This document shows positions 1 through 11,200 of a stretch of 64,000 nt of DNA, piece by piece. The notes under the pieces are model-generated. The model was not told the origin of the DNA. It saw only the letters and a program-made list of their open reading frames with translations, and searched no databases. Both the position numbers and the translations under genes were made by a program. The stretch is from Apium graveolens (Eukaryota; Streptophyta; Magnoliopsida; Apiales; Apiaceae): positions 88,846,307 to 88,910,306 of the forward strand of contig NC_133648.1 of assembly GCF_009905375.1 (NCBI RefSeq), read 5' to 3'. The stretch's first letter is position 1. Every line of letters starts with the position of its first letter.

Positions 1-235
1 ATTGGTTCTGAGATAAAGTCCTTCACCGCCTTGAATTCCTACTTTCCTTTTCCTCCTTGAATATCTACTGAGGTGACAAATCCTGATGACATCATCTGCT
101 GATCATCAAGTACTGATATAAGTACTGATGACATCACTCTTCAGTAAATGTTGATATAAGTCCTTATAAGAACTTCTGATAGTTTCTGTCCAGATATCAT
201 CAATTATATCTAACATTCAAAGTTCATACTAAGCT
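1..235. other. Left-edge non-coding DNA with repeated TACTGAT/GATGACATCA motifs
   Basis: No coding potential is seen. Bases 80-170 contain short variants of TACTGATATAAG and TGATGACATCA in close succession. The similarity to the Athila-like protease reading frame, which runs leftward from about 640, stops near 236. This piece may therefore be the end of a different inserted element, possibly a Copia LTR, but no boundary can be proven because the window begins here. Confidence 0.35.
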
Positions 236-239
236 CTCC

Positions 240-645
240 CCTTGCCACATCAATACTTGTCTAGCATTGCACATGAACGGTCTCCCAAGAATTAATTGTG
301 CATTAGGTGCTTTACCCATGTCCGAGATATAAAAATTAGCTGGATATTGAAACCTGCCAACCTACACAAGAACATCCTCCGAAACACCTTTCGGGTAAAC
401 GTGAGATATGTCAGCTAACAAAATCGTAATACCATATGTTTTAAGTTTAGTTTTAGTATACAGTTTCTAATAAAGACTAGATGGTATAACAGTAATTGAC
501 ACACACCCAAATCAAGTAAAGCATTTTCAAATTTAGAGTTACCAATGGTGCAAGAAATATTAAAACTCCCGGATCCTTACACTTGGTTCAAAATTTTCCT
601 TGTAAAACTGCAGAGACATTCTCATTAATCTCAGCCTCCTTCATT
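240..645 (-). pseudogene. Retropepsin (aspartic protease) remnant of element G
   Basis: The minus-strand translation of 545-640 contains a DPGSF...SCTIGNSKF-type stretch followed by ALLDLGVC. This matches the plant gypsy protease context in which the catalytic triplet of Athila-type elements is D-[LF]-G. Further 3', at 250-320, the reading frame gives LILGRPFMCNARQ, the conserved ILGRPF motif near the end of the protease domain. The two motifs are in different frames and the sequence between them has stops. It is therefore a decayed fragment. Confidence 0.6.
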
Positions 646-808
646 TAGTACACAAGTCTTTCAATACCTTGGCATATGCTAGTAGATTCTGAATGCATTC
701 CAGTAGAGGAAAAATTATATGCACTTTCCAAAAGGTCTCCAAAATATTTATCTCTAGTGCACTCTTCTTTGTCTCAACCAACCTAGCTGGAAAAGGCACA
801 TAATCGAA
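646..808 (-). other. Decayed gag-protease linker of element G
   Basis: This short stretch lies between the gag C-terminal fragment and the protease motifs. It shows no conserved motif. It is taken as the variable linker because it lies in order between two identified parts. Confidence 0.4.
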
Positions 809-1567
809 TCAGTTATTAGTAATAACTGCAATTGAAGAGTTAAGAGATTTACCAGTAGATTTTGGTGAAGTTTGATCCTCCAACTGTTTGTGCTCACTCT
901 CAGCTTCATTCTTTTTCTCATGCAAGATCTCATGAGCTTGTGAATTGTCACTTTCTTCAACATTTTTGTTGTGTGAAACATTTTCAGTTGTTGGGTCTCT
1001 CTCTACTTCATGCCTATCCACTTCATTTTCTAGTACCTTTCGAATCGGGATGACATTCCTACCACTTTTGGTGGTAATGATGTTTGCATGCTCAAATTTC
1101 AGACTAGGATGTGGAGTTCCAGGAAATTGTCCAGGCTCATGCTCTTGATTTATCTTCTTGATCACATCCCCAAGTTGCATCTCTTTAATGTCTTGAGAAT
1201 TTATAGTGCATTGTTTTTGCATCTCCATTTGCCCATCAACCAATTTAGACAATAATTTTTTAATATTACTGTCACCACCCATGTTTTGGGAACCCTGTCC
1301 CCTTTGCTGAAAACCAGGAGGTATAAAAGTGTTTTGGAACTGAAATTCATTCAAAGCATTGCTAGTGTTTCCATACCTCAGATTGGGGTGATCCCTCCAT
1401 CTTGAATTATAGGTGTTCGAGAACTGATTTCCACTTTGATTGGAAAATCCGACAGCATTAACATCCTCATAAGAAAGATCCATCAATATAGGACATGCAT
1501 CAGTGAAATCTCCAGGAGTTGAATAAATTCCACAAACTTGAGCTTTTGGTGTTTTACCACTCAACAT
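809..1567 (-). pseudogene. Gag C-terminal half of element G, with a damaged zinc knuckle
   Basis: The 252-codon open frame starts with a QVCGIYSTPGDFTDACP stretch (residues about 10-26). This is recognisably a retroviral CCHC knuckle (C-x2-C-x4-H-x4-C) in which the second Cys has become Tyr and the His has become Asp, so zinc binding should be lost. The rest is polar and rich in Q, N, E and K, as is usual for Athila Gag C-termini. It ends in an acidic linker leading towards protease. The frame is open only in part; the Gag N-domain lies upstream in another frame. The apparent start Met is not a real start. Confidence 0.6.
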
Positions 1568-1683
1568 TAATGCACTTAGCTACTCAATATTCTCCTCAAT
1601 CTTTGACAACCTTTGATCAAAACCAGCTCCTTGATTTACACTGACATTGCACGACTCCCATATTGAAGTTCATTTGCAGCTCC

Positions 1684-2154
1684 CTAAGCAATAAGTTTCT
1701 CATCAGAATCATGAGATAAATCCACAAAAGCACCTTGTGCAGTAGAATTCGAATGTATCTTCTCACCTTCAAGAAGACCTTGGTAAAAGAAATGCAACAG
1801 AATCTCTTTAGAAAAACCATGTTGAGGACATATCTTTTGCAACTTTCGAAATCTCGCATAATATTCAACATAAGTTTCAGTAGCATTCTGACGAAGTCCA
1901 GCTATTTGACTTCTCATGTTCATTACCTGAGTTGCTGGATAGAATTTCTGTAAGAATTCCTGGGCTAGCTTCTCCCAAGGAGTAATATAACCCACAGGCA
2001 ATTCCTCTAGCCAGTCCAAAGCTGCTCCATCAAGAGAAAATGGCAATGCCTTCATCTTTAAAATTTGAGGATCTGCCAAATCTGGCCCCATGTTTTCCAC
2101 AATAGTCACGAACCTAGAGGGATATTGATTAGGTTCCTCAGTTGGAAAAGACAA
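1684..2154 (-). pseudogene. Gag core domain (retrotransposon gag family) of element G
   Basis: The 156-residue open frame includes ALPFSLDGAALDWLEELP and a WEKLAQEFLQKFYP stretch. It continues through YVEYYARFRKLQKICPQHG and LLHFFYQGL, the typical helical core of the plant Ty3/gypsy Gag domain. The wording is close to Athila and related elements: WL-LP, F-KFYP and C-HHG-type motifs. A frameshift near 2150 separates it from the N-terminal fragment at 2138-2449. Further frameshifts separate it from the C-terminal half at 809-1567. Confidence 0.7.
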
Positions 2155-2449
2155 GTAACCTCATAAGTAGATTTTGTTTGATCTCAAAGCTGCCACTCTT
2201 CCCAGTTGCAGGATTCGGATAGACCATACATAAATGGCCATGATTAGCAATCGAGACAGCGAAATCATCACGAAGTGTTTGTACTATTGTTATGTCAGCT
2301 AAAACAATTTTTCTTTCACTTTCTTTGTCTACTTGCTCACTTAGATTATCACTCTTCTTGCGAAAGAGCTTCTCAGGATTGTCTTCAAAAGGTTCAAGAT
2401 GTTCACCAGAACTGCAGGAATTGACTATATACCTGCAAACATGACACAT
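2138..2449 (-). pseudogene. Gag N-terminal fragment of element G
   Basis: This 103-codon frame precedes the Gag core. It ends with a FEIKQNLLMRLLVF stretch, equivalent to the F-IKP-LL-M type lead-in of Athila Gag. The core continues in another frame a few bases away, so one indel separates the two. The N-terminal residues (CHVCRYIVNS) have no support as a genuine start. Confidence 0.45.
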
Positions 2450-2502
2450 TTAAACCACACTACTATCAGAAACTAACAGAAATAAAAGCAAAGCAAATTC
2501 AA

Positions 2503-2522
2503 TCCTCAGCGGAGCGGTGCCA
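2503..2522 (-). promoter_or_regulatory. Primer binding site of element G (tRNA-Asp type)
   Basis: On the minus strand the sequence directly after the LTR reads TGGCACCGCTCCGCTGAGGA. It is a degenerate match to the TGGCGCCGTTGCCGGGGA-type PBS complementary to the 3' end of plant tRNA-Asp, typical of Athila-like elements. The position 8 bases inside the LTR end fits. Confidence 0.6.
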
Positions 2523-2530
2523 AAAATTGA

Positions 2531-3481
2531 TGTGACTCAACTTAGTCCCTTTTGTGTCGAATGTGATGTAGAATAAGTAAGGGTATCGTTAATGCCAAGG
2601 ATCAAGGGTTTGCTTTTTGCTTTTATCTTGAGTAAAAATTAATAATAGAATTTGATTTGTGTTATTAACTAAGCTAAATATAACTCAATGAAAATGTGGT
2701 GTGTAAACAATTGGAGAGAGATGTTCGAAAGCATGTAAATCCACCACTAAACTCATGATATACAAGTCATGAACTCTATCCTCGATATGCTAAATACTTA
2801 CAGAAAACTTGCCCTGACCACATAGAAATAAATTTTTCTATTCATATAACCCCATGACCACATAGAAAAGTTAATATGAATTACACACTTATACAATTAA
2901 TCCCATGACCACATAGAAAGATTAATTGACTTTTTAGAGACAACAATCACATAACAAACTTGGATGACCACATACTAATGTTAATTCAAGCATCTCTAAA
3001 AGAATTGACGAACATATAAGCATAATCAAGCACATCTCAAGAATTCAAGTTTAATACTCATAAAATTGTCATAAGTTTTAGGGCTTCAAAACAGCCCTCC
3101 AACAAAGAAGGTTTAGCCTACCATAGTCATCAATAAATACATAAAAATCATAGAGAGTTGAGAATACAATACAAAGTAAAGATGTAGAAGAGAAATCCCT
3201 ATGTCCAAATTCCCAAACACACAATCTTCTTCTTGCTGTTGAATCGCCCAAATCTGATGAGTAGAACTCCCAAACAATAAGTCTTGTGCGTGTAGCCCAA
3301 TAAATCCGAATTTTCTTCTAATTTAACTCCAATGCTTTCCAATTTTGAATTATTTGCTTCCTATAATAAAATATTATAAACTATTTAATAAAGGTCCAAT
3401 TAAATACAAAACATATTTAATGTGGGAACAAAAATCATCTAAGATATATATAAATATATATTATATTAGGCGGGTGCCACA
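2531..3481 (-). repeat. 5' LTR of element G
   Basis: The segment is bounded by TGTGAC...GCCACA. On the minus strand it starts TGTGGCACCCGCC and ends AGTCACA, giving a TG...CA LTR of 951 bp directly next to the PBS. Internally there are several near copies of the phrase atgaccacatagaaa (2815-2975). The partner LTR is outside the window, so the right boundary rests on the TG/CA ends and the PBS only. Confidence 0.6.
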
Positions 3482-3876
3482 GGATGTCTCGTCTAGCATT
3501 GATCCAAGAGCTCCCGAAGAATAATAAGGTGCAGCCTACTTTTGTCAAGGATTGCAGGGTCATGAAAGTAAGCATATCAAGAACCTTCCTAAACATTCGC
3601 ATGAAAATGATTTATCCTATACATAATAAAAAGGTATTATTCGAATTTATGCACTTGTATTTTATATTCGTATTAGACTTTAGTCGTTAATATCCAATTT
3701 TTGAAAGAAAATTCCAACTCTGAGCTCATCTATAACATCATCAAATTACCAAAAAAATTAAAATCAACAACGTTTACTAGACAATTACCCCAAAAATTAG
3801 AATAAAAAATATTAACCAGGAAAATATAAAAAAAATACATAGATCAGCAATATTTACCATCTTCCAGCTTTTCCAA
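3482..3876. other. Unassigned DNA between element G and the hAT gene
   Basis: This stretch is AT-rich and has no convincing coding region. The short plus-strand frame at 3484-3690 shows no family motif. The DNA may be the 3' flank of the hAT transposon, possibly including its terminal inverted repeat, but I could not pair an inverted repeat because the other end is outside the window or destroyed. Confidence 0.3.
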
Positions 3877-5145
3877 TTATAGATATTCTTCTGGTTCCCC
3901 TCTAAGATCAATTATATCTCCGGAAGTTCTTAACCAATCTTGGCCACAAATCAACGATTCAGCTGTTTTGGCTGATAGTGAACTCCTATAGGCTCAATTG
4001 TTCGTCCACCAGTGCTGAAAGCAGCCGCCGAAGCAACCGAAGACACATGCATACCTAATACATGTTTAGCTAAGTACGAAAGTATTGGCAACCTCGTTGA
4101 ATTTTTCTTCCACCACAATAATATATCAAGTCCTTCACATTTTTTTCTCTTTCATCAGCCAAGTAAACATCAAGTTCGGATTTTCCAATTCCCCCCTTAT
4201 CTCGATCTTCCATGAATTTTCATAATCGTCATCCCATATATCATTAGGCTGGTTTGTCTTGGAACTAGAAGAGGAATCTAAAGTGCCTGCCAAATTCCTA
4301 TAGTGCTCAAACAGTTCTTGTAATGTCTTCATAACTTTATCACACATCATAAAACATTTAGTAGACCTTCTCCCATAAATTTTGGCAAAGCAAAACTCAA
4401 TGTAACTCATTTTATACCTAGGATCTAACACAACCGCCACATACAACAAAAAAATCATATTCTCCATGTTATCCCAATATTTATCATATTTATCCTTCAT
4501 CCTATTAGCCATGTCTCTCATCAATATATCTTCATTTAAGCACAACTTAATAATATACTCTTGCACTTTAACAAGCTCAACAAAAAACACATTGGAAGTG
4601 CAATACTTTGAACCCGATAATTTTAGTGTGACATCATTAAAGATTTTTAAAAATTGAATGAAGCGATTGACATTATCAAAATCAACAAAGAAAGGGGCAC
4701 CTTCAACAATTTTCTTCTTCTTTTTTTTAGCATTACCACTCGAAATTCCAAGATCAGCCCCCATATTTCAAAGATCAGCCCCCTTAAAAAATGGTTAATA
4801 GTTAGAATCTTCCGTGATCATTTTAATAAAAGCTCCTTTGTACGTGACCGCAACGTCCAACATGTTGTAGGTTGAATTCCATCTAGTATCGACATCAAGA
4901 CAAACCATTTTGTCGCACTTTATCTCCTCTCTTTCGATACTTTTTCTGAATTTTTCAAGCCTAGTCGGGGAAGATATAACATATCTAACAGCATTATGAA
5001 TTCTCGCAATCGACTCGTGTTATTCTTTCAAACCGTCCTTCACTACTAAATTCAGAATGTGTGCACAACATCGCATATGAAGAAATTTGTTCTCCAAAAT
5101 AGCTTTCGGGCCTCTTAAAAACTTCTTCAAATGTGAGATTGCGGT
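3877..5145 (-). pseudogene. hAT transposase, C-terminal half (split by element E)
   Basis: Minus-strand frames give, in order, an LRCAAHILNLVV-like segment (5145-5030, here MRCCAHILNLVV), CLDVDTRWNSTYNML (4910-4850) and a long middle domain with VVLDPRYKMSYIEF (about 4440-4400). The last part is the Dimer_Tnp_hAT region, ending SLSAKTAESLICGQDWL before a stop at 3877-3879. This is the plant RICESLEEPER/BED zinc-finger type of hAT transposase, which would cut and paste DNA. At least two in-frame stops and one frameshift (near 4135) are present, so it is a dead gene. Its N-terminal half is at 54578-55346, on the other side of the 49-kb insertion. Confidence 0.85.
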
Positions 5146-6598
5146 TGTTAGGGCTAGAACATGCGCTAATATTCACGCAAGCATACACGATCGCAAGTAA
5201 TATAGAATAAATTCTAGTTTGTTCCCACAGGGATAGGTTTAGGTTAATTTCAATCAATGTATCTATGCAACACTAGTATGATTATTATCCAATGCTAAGA
5301 CGAATAACAATTTGAGATTGTTTATACTAAGATTAACTAAGAGATTATACTAAAGAACATAAACTAAGAGATTAAAGAGAGTTGAATAATATATGACTCA
5401 AATATGGGATTCTAACTTCATTAAATACTACACTCAATAGCCTTTTCATTCTTAACCTTAGCATGTAATGGTGATGACACTAATCAGATAACACGAAACT
5501 GATAAACACCAACTTTCGTTGTACAAATACCGTACTACCAGGCATCCACAAAAGAGATAGAAGCTGAATAGACACCAACTATATTGAGACCCTCTATGTC
5601 TATAAAATTTGACAACATAACGGTTTAATGCACAAGTTATCTCTCGTGATTACATAGGGCAAGTAAGATAGTTAAAATTACCTTTGAATCATGCATATCA
5701 CATACATAAACCTATGCTAGCATGGAAAGTTCTAAAGCCTTAAATTCACTTTCGCTTCATTAACGATTAACACACTATCTTATAAGTTCGCGATACTCAT
5801 AAGACGAATAAGCACAACCAAAACTATGTTATCATACAATCACCATACACTAAGGCATCGAAATGAGTTAACTAAAGAAATCCATAAATAAATCCGTTAG
5901 AACCCCATGATAATGATTAGCCCATAATCAAACTCATCATCAACGTGGGTTCTGATGAAAGCATGGTATAATAAACGTAGTCTTTAAACTTAATAAAACC
6001 AAGTACGAAACAAGAGTACAGGTTTACGAATAAAAAAAACGAGCATCCAAAGTTACAACTTAAAAAAAGAATCACAAGAATAAACTAGATCTTCTTCGCC
6101 GTGGTTGATTTTTGCTCTACGGTCTTCTTACGCCTTCTACTTAAGCTCCGGTATGTCTTGTTATGAAAAACGAGCATAAGTTATGTTTATATAGCAGCCC
6201 ATGCAGAGTAGAAGTCTTTTGGATCCAAATTCCATAAGAAACATGATTTTTTTCTCGACCTGGCACGGCCGCGCGCTTGACTCGCACGGGCACGCTGACA
6301 TTCTGCCATCCTGGCGCGGCCGCGCGCTATCACAGCGCGGGCGCGCCGTCTCTCTGGAAAAAATATTGACTTCTTCTTTTCTTGTTGGTTTGAGCTGGTC
6401 TTTTCACGAGTTTTTATTCTAGACACCATCCTAACACCAAATTAACATCCAAACAATGATAATGTACCTGTATTCCTGAATAATGCCTGAAATGCAAAAA
6501 TACTATAAAAGCACGTTAAAAACACTAACAATTTGAGTACACAACATCAATTCAAAGCTTTACGGAGCGTTATAAAGTGTTATAAATGCCACTCAACA
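5146..6598 (-). repeat. 3' LTR of element E
   Basis: The 1453-bp TG...CA repeat matches the LTR at 52789-54572 from end to end, except that the other copy has an extra tandem block. A minus-strand TATA box lies at about 6186-6194 (TATATAAAC). A GC-rich block sits at 6263-6346, on its upstream side. Confidence 0.92.
6263..6346. promoter_or_regulatory. GC-rich GCGCGGCCGCGC / GCGCGGGCGCGC module in the 3' LTR of E
   Basis: Two units, each pairing a GGC(A/G)CGGCCGCGCG half with a GC(A/G)CGGGC(A/G)CGC half, stand out sharply from the AT-rich surroundings. They lie about 70-160 bp upstream of the minus-strand TATA box. The same module occurs in the 5' LTR and before the env-like ORF, so it is probably a promoter element. 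Confidence 0.55.
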
Positions 6599-6610
6599 TA
6601 CCCCCAAACT
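6599..6610 (-). other. Polypurine tract of element E
   Basis: On the minus strand AAGTTTGGGGGTA directly abuts the start of the 3' LTR. This is the classic plus-strand primer form of Athila-like elements, preceded by GAGGACAA. Confidence 0.8.
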
Positions 6611-7960
6611 TGAACCGATGCTTGTCCTCAAGCATAAACAGACTCAAAGAACAAGAAATAAAAATGCATGAATGCAAACTATATGAATGCAACGATCCCC
6701 ATAGAATAACTAAACCAATCAACTAGCAACATCTCAACAAATGCAGTTATTCGCACAAAGATCAATCGAACCCCACAAATCAACTCACAAGCCAAAAACG
6801 TGCGTGTGTGCAAATGCTTACAGATTTACTATCACAACTAGATCAATAATCATGACTCACTACTCATCAAAGCAATCACAAGTTTATAAATAGAATAAAA
6901 CCTAGACTTCAAATAACTTATAACACTTCAATTCTTATATCGGAATTTACACGGATTCATGCTTTTATTGACAACACAAAAACAACACAAATATGCTTAT
7001 TTGACCGTGCAATGAGTGAGGTCCACAAAAGACTTATACAATAATACCCGTGTAGCGAGCGTTAGGTTAGTGGATCCCAGACTATAAGAAGCCTTAGGTC
7101 ACTAGGCATAAAGTCCCCTAAGAACTTAATAACTCGAGTATTAAAGAGCCTACTCGTGATCAATTATGCATAAACATATAATTTTCTTTTTCTCTTAGTT
7201 TTTTTTCTTTTTTTTCTCTTTTTTTCTTTTCTTTTTCACTTTTTCTGAACGGGTGCGTTTCGCTCCATCTCGTTCAACCCTAGACTACTCATCTAAAATG
7301 AGCCGGCTACTAGCCATTTGACACCTAGCCATAACAACTAGCAATGAAATCCAATTTTCTCCAATTTTTTAAATATCCATGTTATTTTATCATTAAGAGA
7401 ATATCCTAAATTCTATATATAAACAAGCGATTAAACCTCGACAAACAAATAAACCATGACCATGATCTAGCCCTCAAAGATTGAGTGAAATACAATTGTC
7501 TCTAGCATGCAAATCAACTCGATAAGGATTAACATCACTAAATACGACATCATTACACTAGCATCAATATCACAAATCAATCGGCAAAATAATCTAAGGG
7601 ATCATATTATTATACAAATGCATGAAACTATATGAACAAACTATCATAAAAACTATAAAAAATGATTAAAAAACAACTATTACATGGAAAACATGCAACT
7701 ATATAAACTAAACTAGAATGAATATGCAACTACATGAGACTCACATAAAATACATAGATCCTTAACTACTACCCCCAAACTTCAAATATTCATTGTCCTC
7801 GGTGATGGTAATAGCAAGGAGTCAGGCATACCTAATTAGAACCAGGATCATCACCCTCAAGGGGTGGAGTGTCAGGAGTGTTTGGAGGCGGATACACCGA
7901 GTCATCACCGAATGGCCACTGGATGTCAACTCTTGTGGCTCTGAAAGCAGTCCCCAACTC
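6611..7960 (-). other. 3' untranslated region of element E with a second polypurine-tract copy
   Basis: This 1.35-kb stretch between the env-like ORF stop and the PPT has no coding region. It holds a pyrimidine tract on the plus strand at 7189-7252 (A/G-rich on the element's strand). At 7770-7800 there is a second copy of the GAGGACAA-n-AAGTTTGGGGGTA sequence found next to the 3' LTR. Confidence 0.6.
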
Positions 7961-8231
7961 CTAGGTGAGGTCATGTACAAACCTGCTATGAATGTCATGC
8001 ATCGCATCCATCCTCCTAGCTAGACGCCTATACTGCGTCGTACTCAAACCAGCACTGCCATGTGCTTCCTCCAGTTGCTGCTGTTGCTGCTGCGATCCTG
8101 AAGGACCATCCTCTTCTCCCAACTGAGCTCTCCAAGCTGCTCGACGAGCCTGTGAAGTCCCACTAGCATAAGTCTGATCCACTGGCCTTCCACCTGGAAG
8201 ATGGTCATATGAATAACCAAGCCCCTTAGGA
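7961..8231 (-). pseudogene. C-terminal end of the env-like ORF of element E
   Basis: The minus-strand frame continues the ORF that was cut at 20828 by element A. It is proline/glycine- and glutamine-rich (a run of six Q), then has a helical LARRMDAMHDIHSRF segment before the stop at 7961. The adjoining bases 8232-8236 (tcggg) are the target duplication. The readable codons beyond 8236 belong to the A LTR and are accidental. Confidence 0.65.
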
Positions 8232-8236
8232 TCGGG

Positions 8237-11200
8237 TGTAACACCCCCAAATCCGGGGTCGGGGATCCGGGTTGTCACGAGTTCCATTTCCCTTAATAAC
8301 ACTTAATCTTAATAAACAATCAACTACTGCGTACTGTGACCCCACAATATAGACACACACACCACAAGTTATAGTCTCAGAGATGAATGCCAAAAATAAC
8401 ACAAGTCAGTTCATTCCACAATTATAAGTCGTTATACCTCGAAAGGGTTTCTGAATAAATTTACATCTTCTTGCCATTATTACAATTCATATAGATACCT
8501 AAGTCTGGAACACCAAAAGTTGAAATCCTGGCCTATTGGTAATTCCTACCTCAGCTACTGCGGCATCAACGCCTCCAGAAAACTGCGGAACGTTTCCTAA
8601 CCGCTTGCGAATTGGGAGCTTGGTCATGTTCATCTTTTCTATCTGTTGTTGTATGATGAAAGAAGAAAACAAGGGTGAGCAACAAGCCCACCGAAATAAT
8701 ATGTATAATAATTAACAATATGTGAGCATACTCATAGTACTCATGAAAGTCTTGGTCAAAAAGAAATGAACCAAGTTTGTTATCTTAACGCGACCAAGTC
8801 GCAAAATATTCAGTATATATATACATATATACTTTTCACAATCTTTGAAATCCTCTGACATGTATAATATACACAGAGTTCCAGTTTATAACTGTATAAA
8901 AATATCGTTGCAAGGTGATCTCATATATCTAACCTTGTGTCAACGTTTTTCTGAAAATCTTTGACATGCATAAGATAATCATTTACTAGATATAAGTTTA
9001 AAAGATGAAGTTACAAGATACTCCAATATACTTATATCTTTTCCGAATACTACTTGAACTACCACCATTCAGGTTATAATTAGTTTCAAATGTTCATCAT
9101 ACTGATGAGACTACAAGATAAGACTTGAATAGATTCAATCTTTGAAATATCATTTGAAAGAAATGAAGTTACGAGATACTTCATTAAGTCCCAATATATA
9201 TATACACCTATATATATATATATATTTCATACACTCCTTGAAAACCTCTGTTATGAAAATTATAAATAGAGTTGCAATATCCAATGAATTTGGAAAGGAG
9301 AAAACCTTGGCATAAACCTGATATCTTGCTGATCAGGCAAAGATACCAATAAGTAACCTTTTCTACTAGTAGATGGATGAATTCCCCACTGGTCATCACC
9401 CTGGCCGCATTAGGACCTATGCTGGACTGCCACTCAGCCACTTACGTATTGATGGACTCCCACTGAGCCACTTACACTTTCATGGACACCCACTGAGCCC
9501 ATGTTGTTTATGCCGACTCAAATAGATGGACTTACTTCCCGAACGTTGGGTAAGTAATCAATTCATTTATCAAAACATCAACCTTGTTGCGAATATAAAA
9601 TACACCACAGAGCCGGATCCCTTAGATTTTTTGAGCGAGTATTCAAGTCCCCTTTGAAAGGAAGATCTTAAATATAAAAATGAGTTTTGGGATCTGCTCT
9701 AACCTTTAAAATCATTTTGAAGACTCGAACACATTTTTAAGAATGTTTGGAGTAATGCTGATTTAATGAAATAAATCAGTCCCGATATATTAGAAAATAT
9801 CTGAATATTATCATTTAAATAATATTCCCATAAAGGATATTCTCTATAAAAATAATTGAAGTAGAAGTTTTAAAACTCATACTTGAAATGAATAATAAAT
9901 AACCAAAGATAGACTTATACGAAACTACGATCTTTATTTGAATAATCGAAAGTAAGTTTGATTATCGAAACATTATTTTTTAATAAAATAAAGAATATTA
10001 TTTAGTAAAATAAGTGGAGTCATAAGTCCTCAAATGAATATTCAAAATAATATTCATTAAATAAAATGAGCAGAGTCATAAGTGCTCAAATGAATATTCA
10101 AAGTAATATTCATTAAATAAAATAAACCGAGTCATAAGTCCTCGAATGAATATTCAAAGTAATATTCATTAAATAAAATAAAGTTATCGAATAAACCTTA
10201 TTCGATTAATATTTTTGAAAACTATATCTATATATATATATAAATATATATAATATACTCGGGAACATCGACTCCCGGTTTAGAAAATATCCACCTTTGG
10301 GTCCCCTATACTAAGGGTATACGCAACTACTGCTTATCTCTAGCATAGGTATTATGCAGTTTATAAGCAATTGAATCAACCATTAGATATCAAGATTACG
10401 AAAACAGGCATGCATATATACCATATCAGCATGCTCCAATATATCGCAAAATTTGCTAATAACAATCATGCACTTATCACAAGATAATGCATATACATAT
10501 ATTTACATCACAACAACAGTATAACGGGTATAAAACTTGCCTGACTGTTCCCGGATAGACTTAAGCTTAGAGTGGGTCCGATAACCTATGAACAACAACA
10601 TAAGTCAGAATTAAACCCCGGTCGCTTAAGAAACTAGACTTTAACCAATTGAACCTTAATGTTCGCTTATGGTCACTTCTACGCTTAACAAATCACATAA
10701 GTCGTTCGAGTACCCTCGGCTCCACCATTTTTAATAAATTAACCATTAAGAATTTTAAGGCGATTCTTTCGTGAATACCCTACCAACTGCCTAATCCACT
10801 TTACATAAATGGTTCATACTCCAATTAGTTATTTAAGGGCCTTCACCAAGGTTTCAAAGTAAGGCGAGGGGTAATGGTTCGTTCACGAAACGCCGTTACT
10901 TAAAACGGTCGTGTCTCCTAAACTGTACATCGGATTCAAGCGTACCACATATAAAAATGAAGCTCGTAACATGAACTATCTAAAAATGGCAATGGTCAGA
11001 CTCTTACAGTGAGTTCACGGGTCCTGAAGTTAAGAACAAAACCAGTCTAAGGTAAATCGGGCATTACAACGGCTATGTTTACGCGATTTCCCAAAATTTT
11101 ACCAAATCAATTCAACATCAAACCACCACCAATCAACACCATTCCACCATCATTCAACCACAATACAAGATCATTTAACTATAACTCAAGATCTCAACTT

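Larger units (their letters stand above)
236..3481 (-). mobile_element. Element G: 5' part of an Athila-like Ty3/gypsy retrotransposon, truncated by the window edge
   Basis: Read on the minus strand the order is 5' LTR (3481-2531), primer binding site (2522-2503), gag remnants (2449-809) and an aspartic-protease remnant (about 640-240). That is the normal gag-first order of a gypsy element. The PBS resembles the plant tRNA-Asp type used by Athila elements. The element is clearly dead: gag is split over at least three frames and the zinc knuckle is damaged. Reverse transcriptase and everything 3' of it would lie left of the window or have been removed. Confidence 0.75.

Noticed and set aside
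4135..4764. Minus-strand 209-codon frame considered as an independent gene
   Set aside because: It is the middle of the hAT transposase. Conserved motifs continue in other frames on both sides.
6187..6429. Arg/Ala-rich minus-strand frame through the GC-rich LTR block (also 53784-54393)
   Set aside because: The RARxR composition comes from translating GCGCGGGCGCGC repeats. It lies in U3 promoter DNA with no coding evidence.
7189..7252. Long T/C tract considered as the polypurine tract of E
   Set aside because: It is over 0.5 kb from the LTR. The GTTTGGGGGTA sequence directly abutting the 3' LTR is the better candidate.
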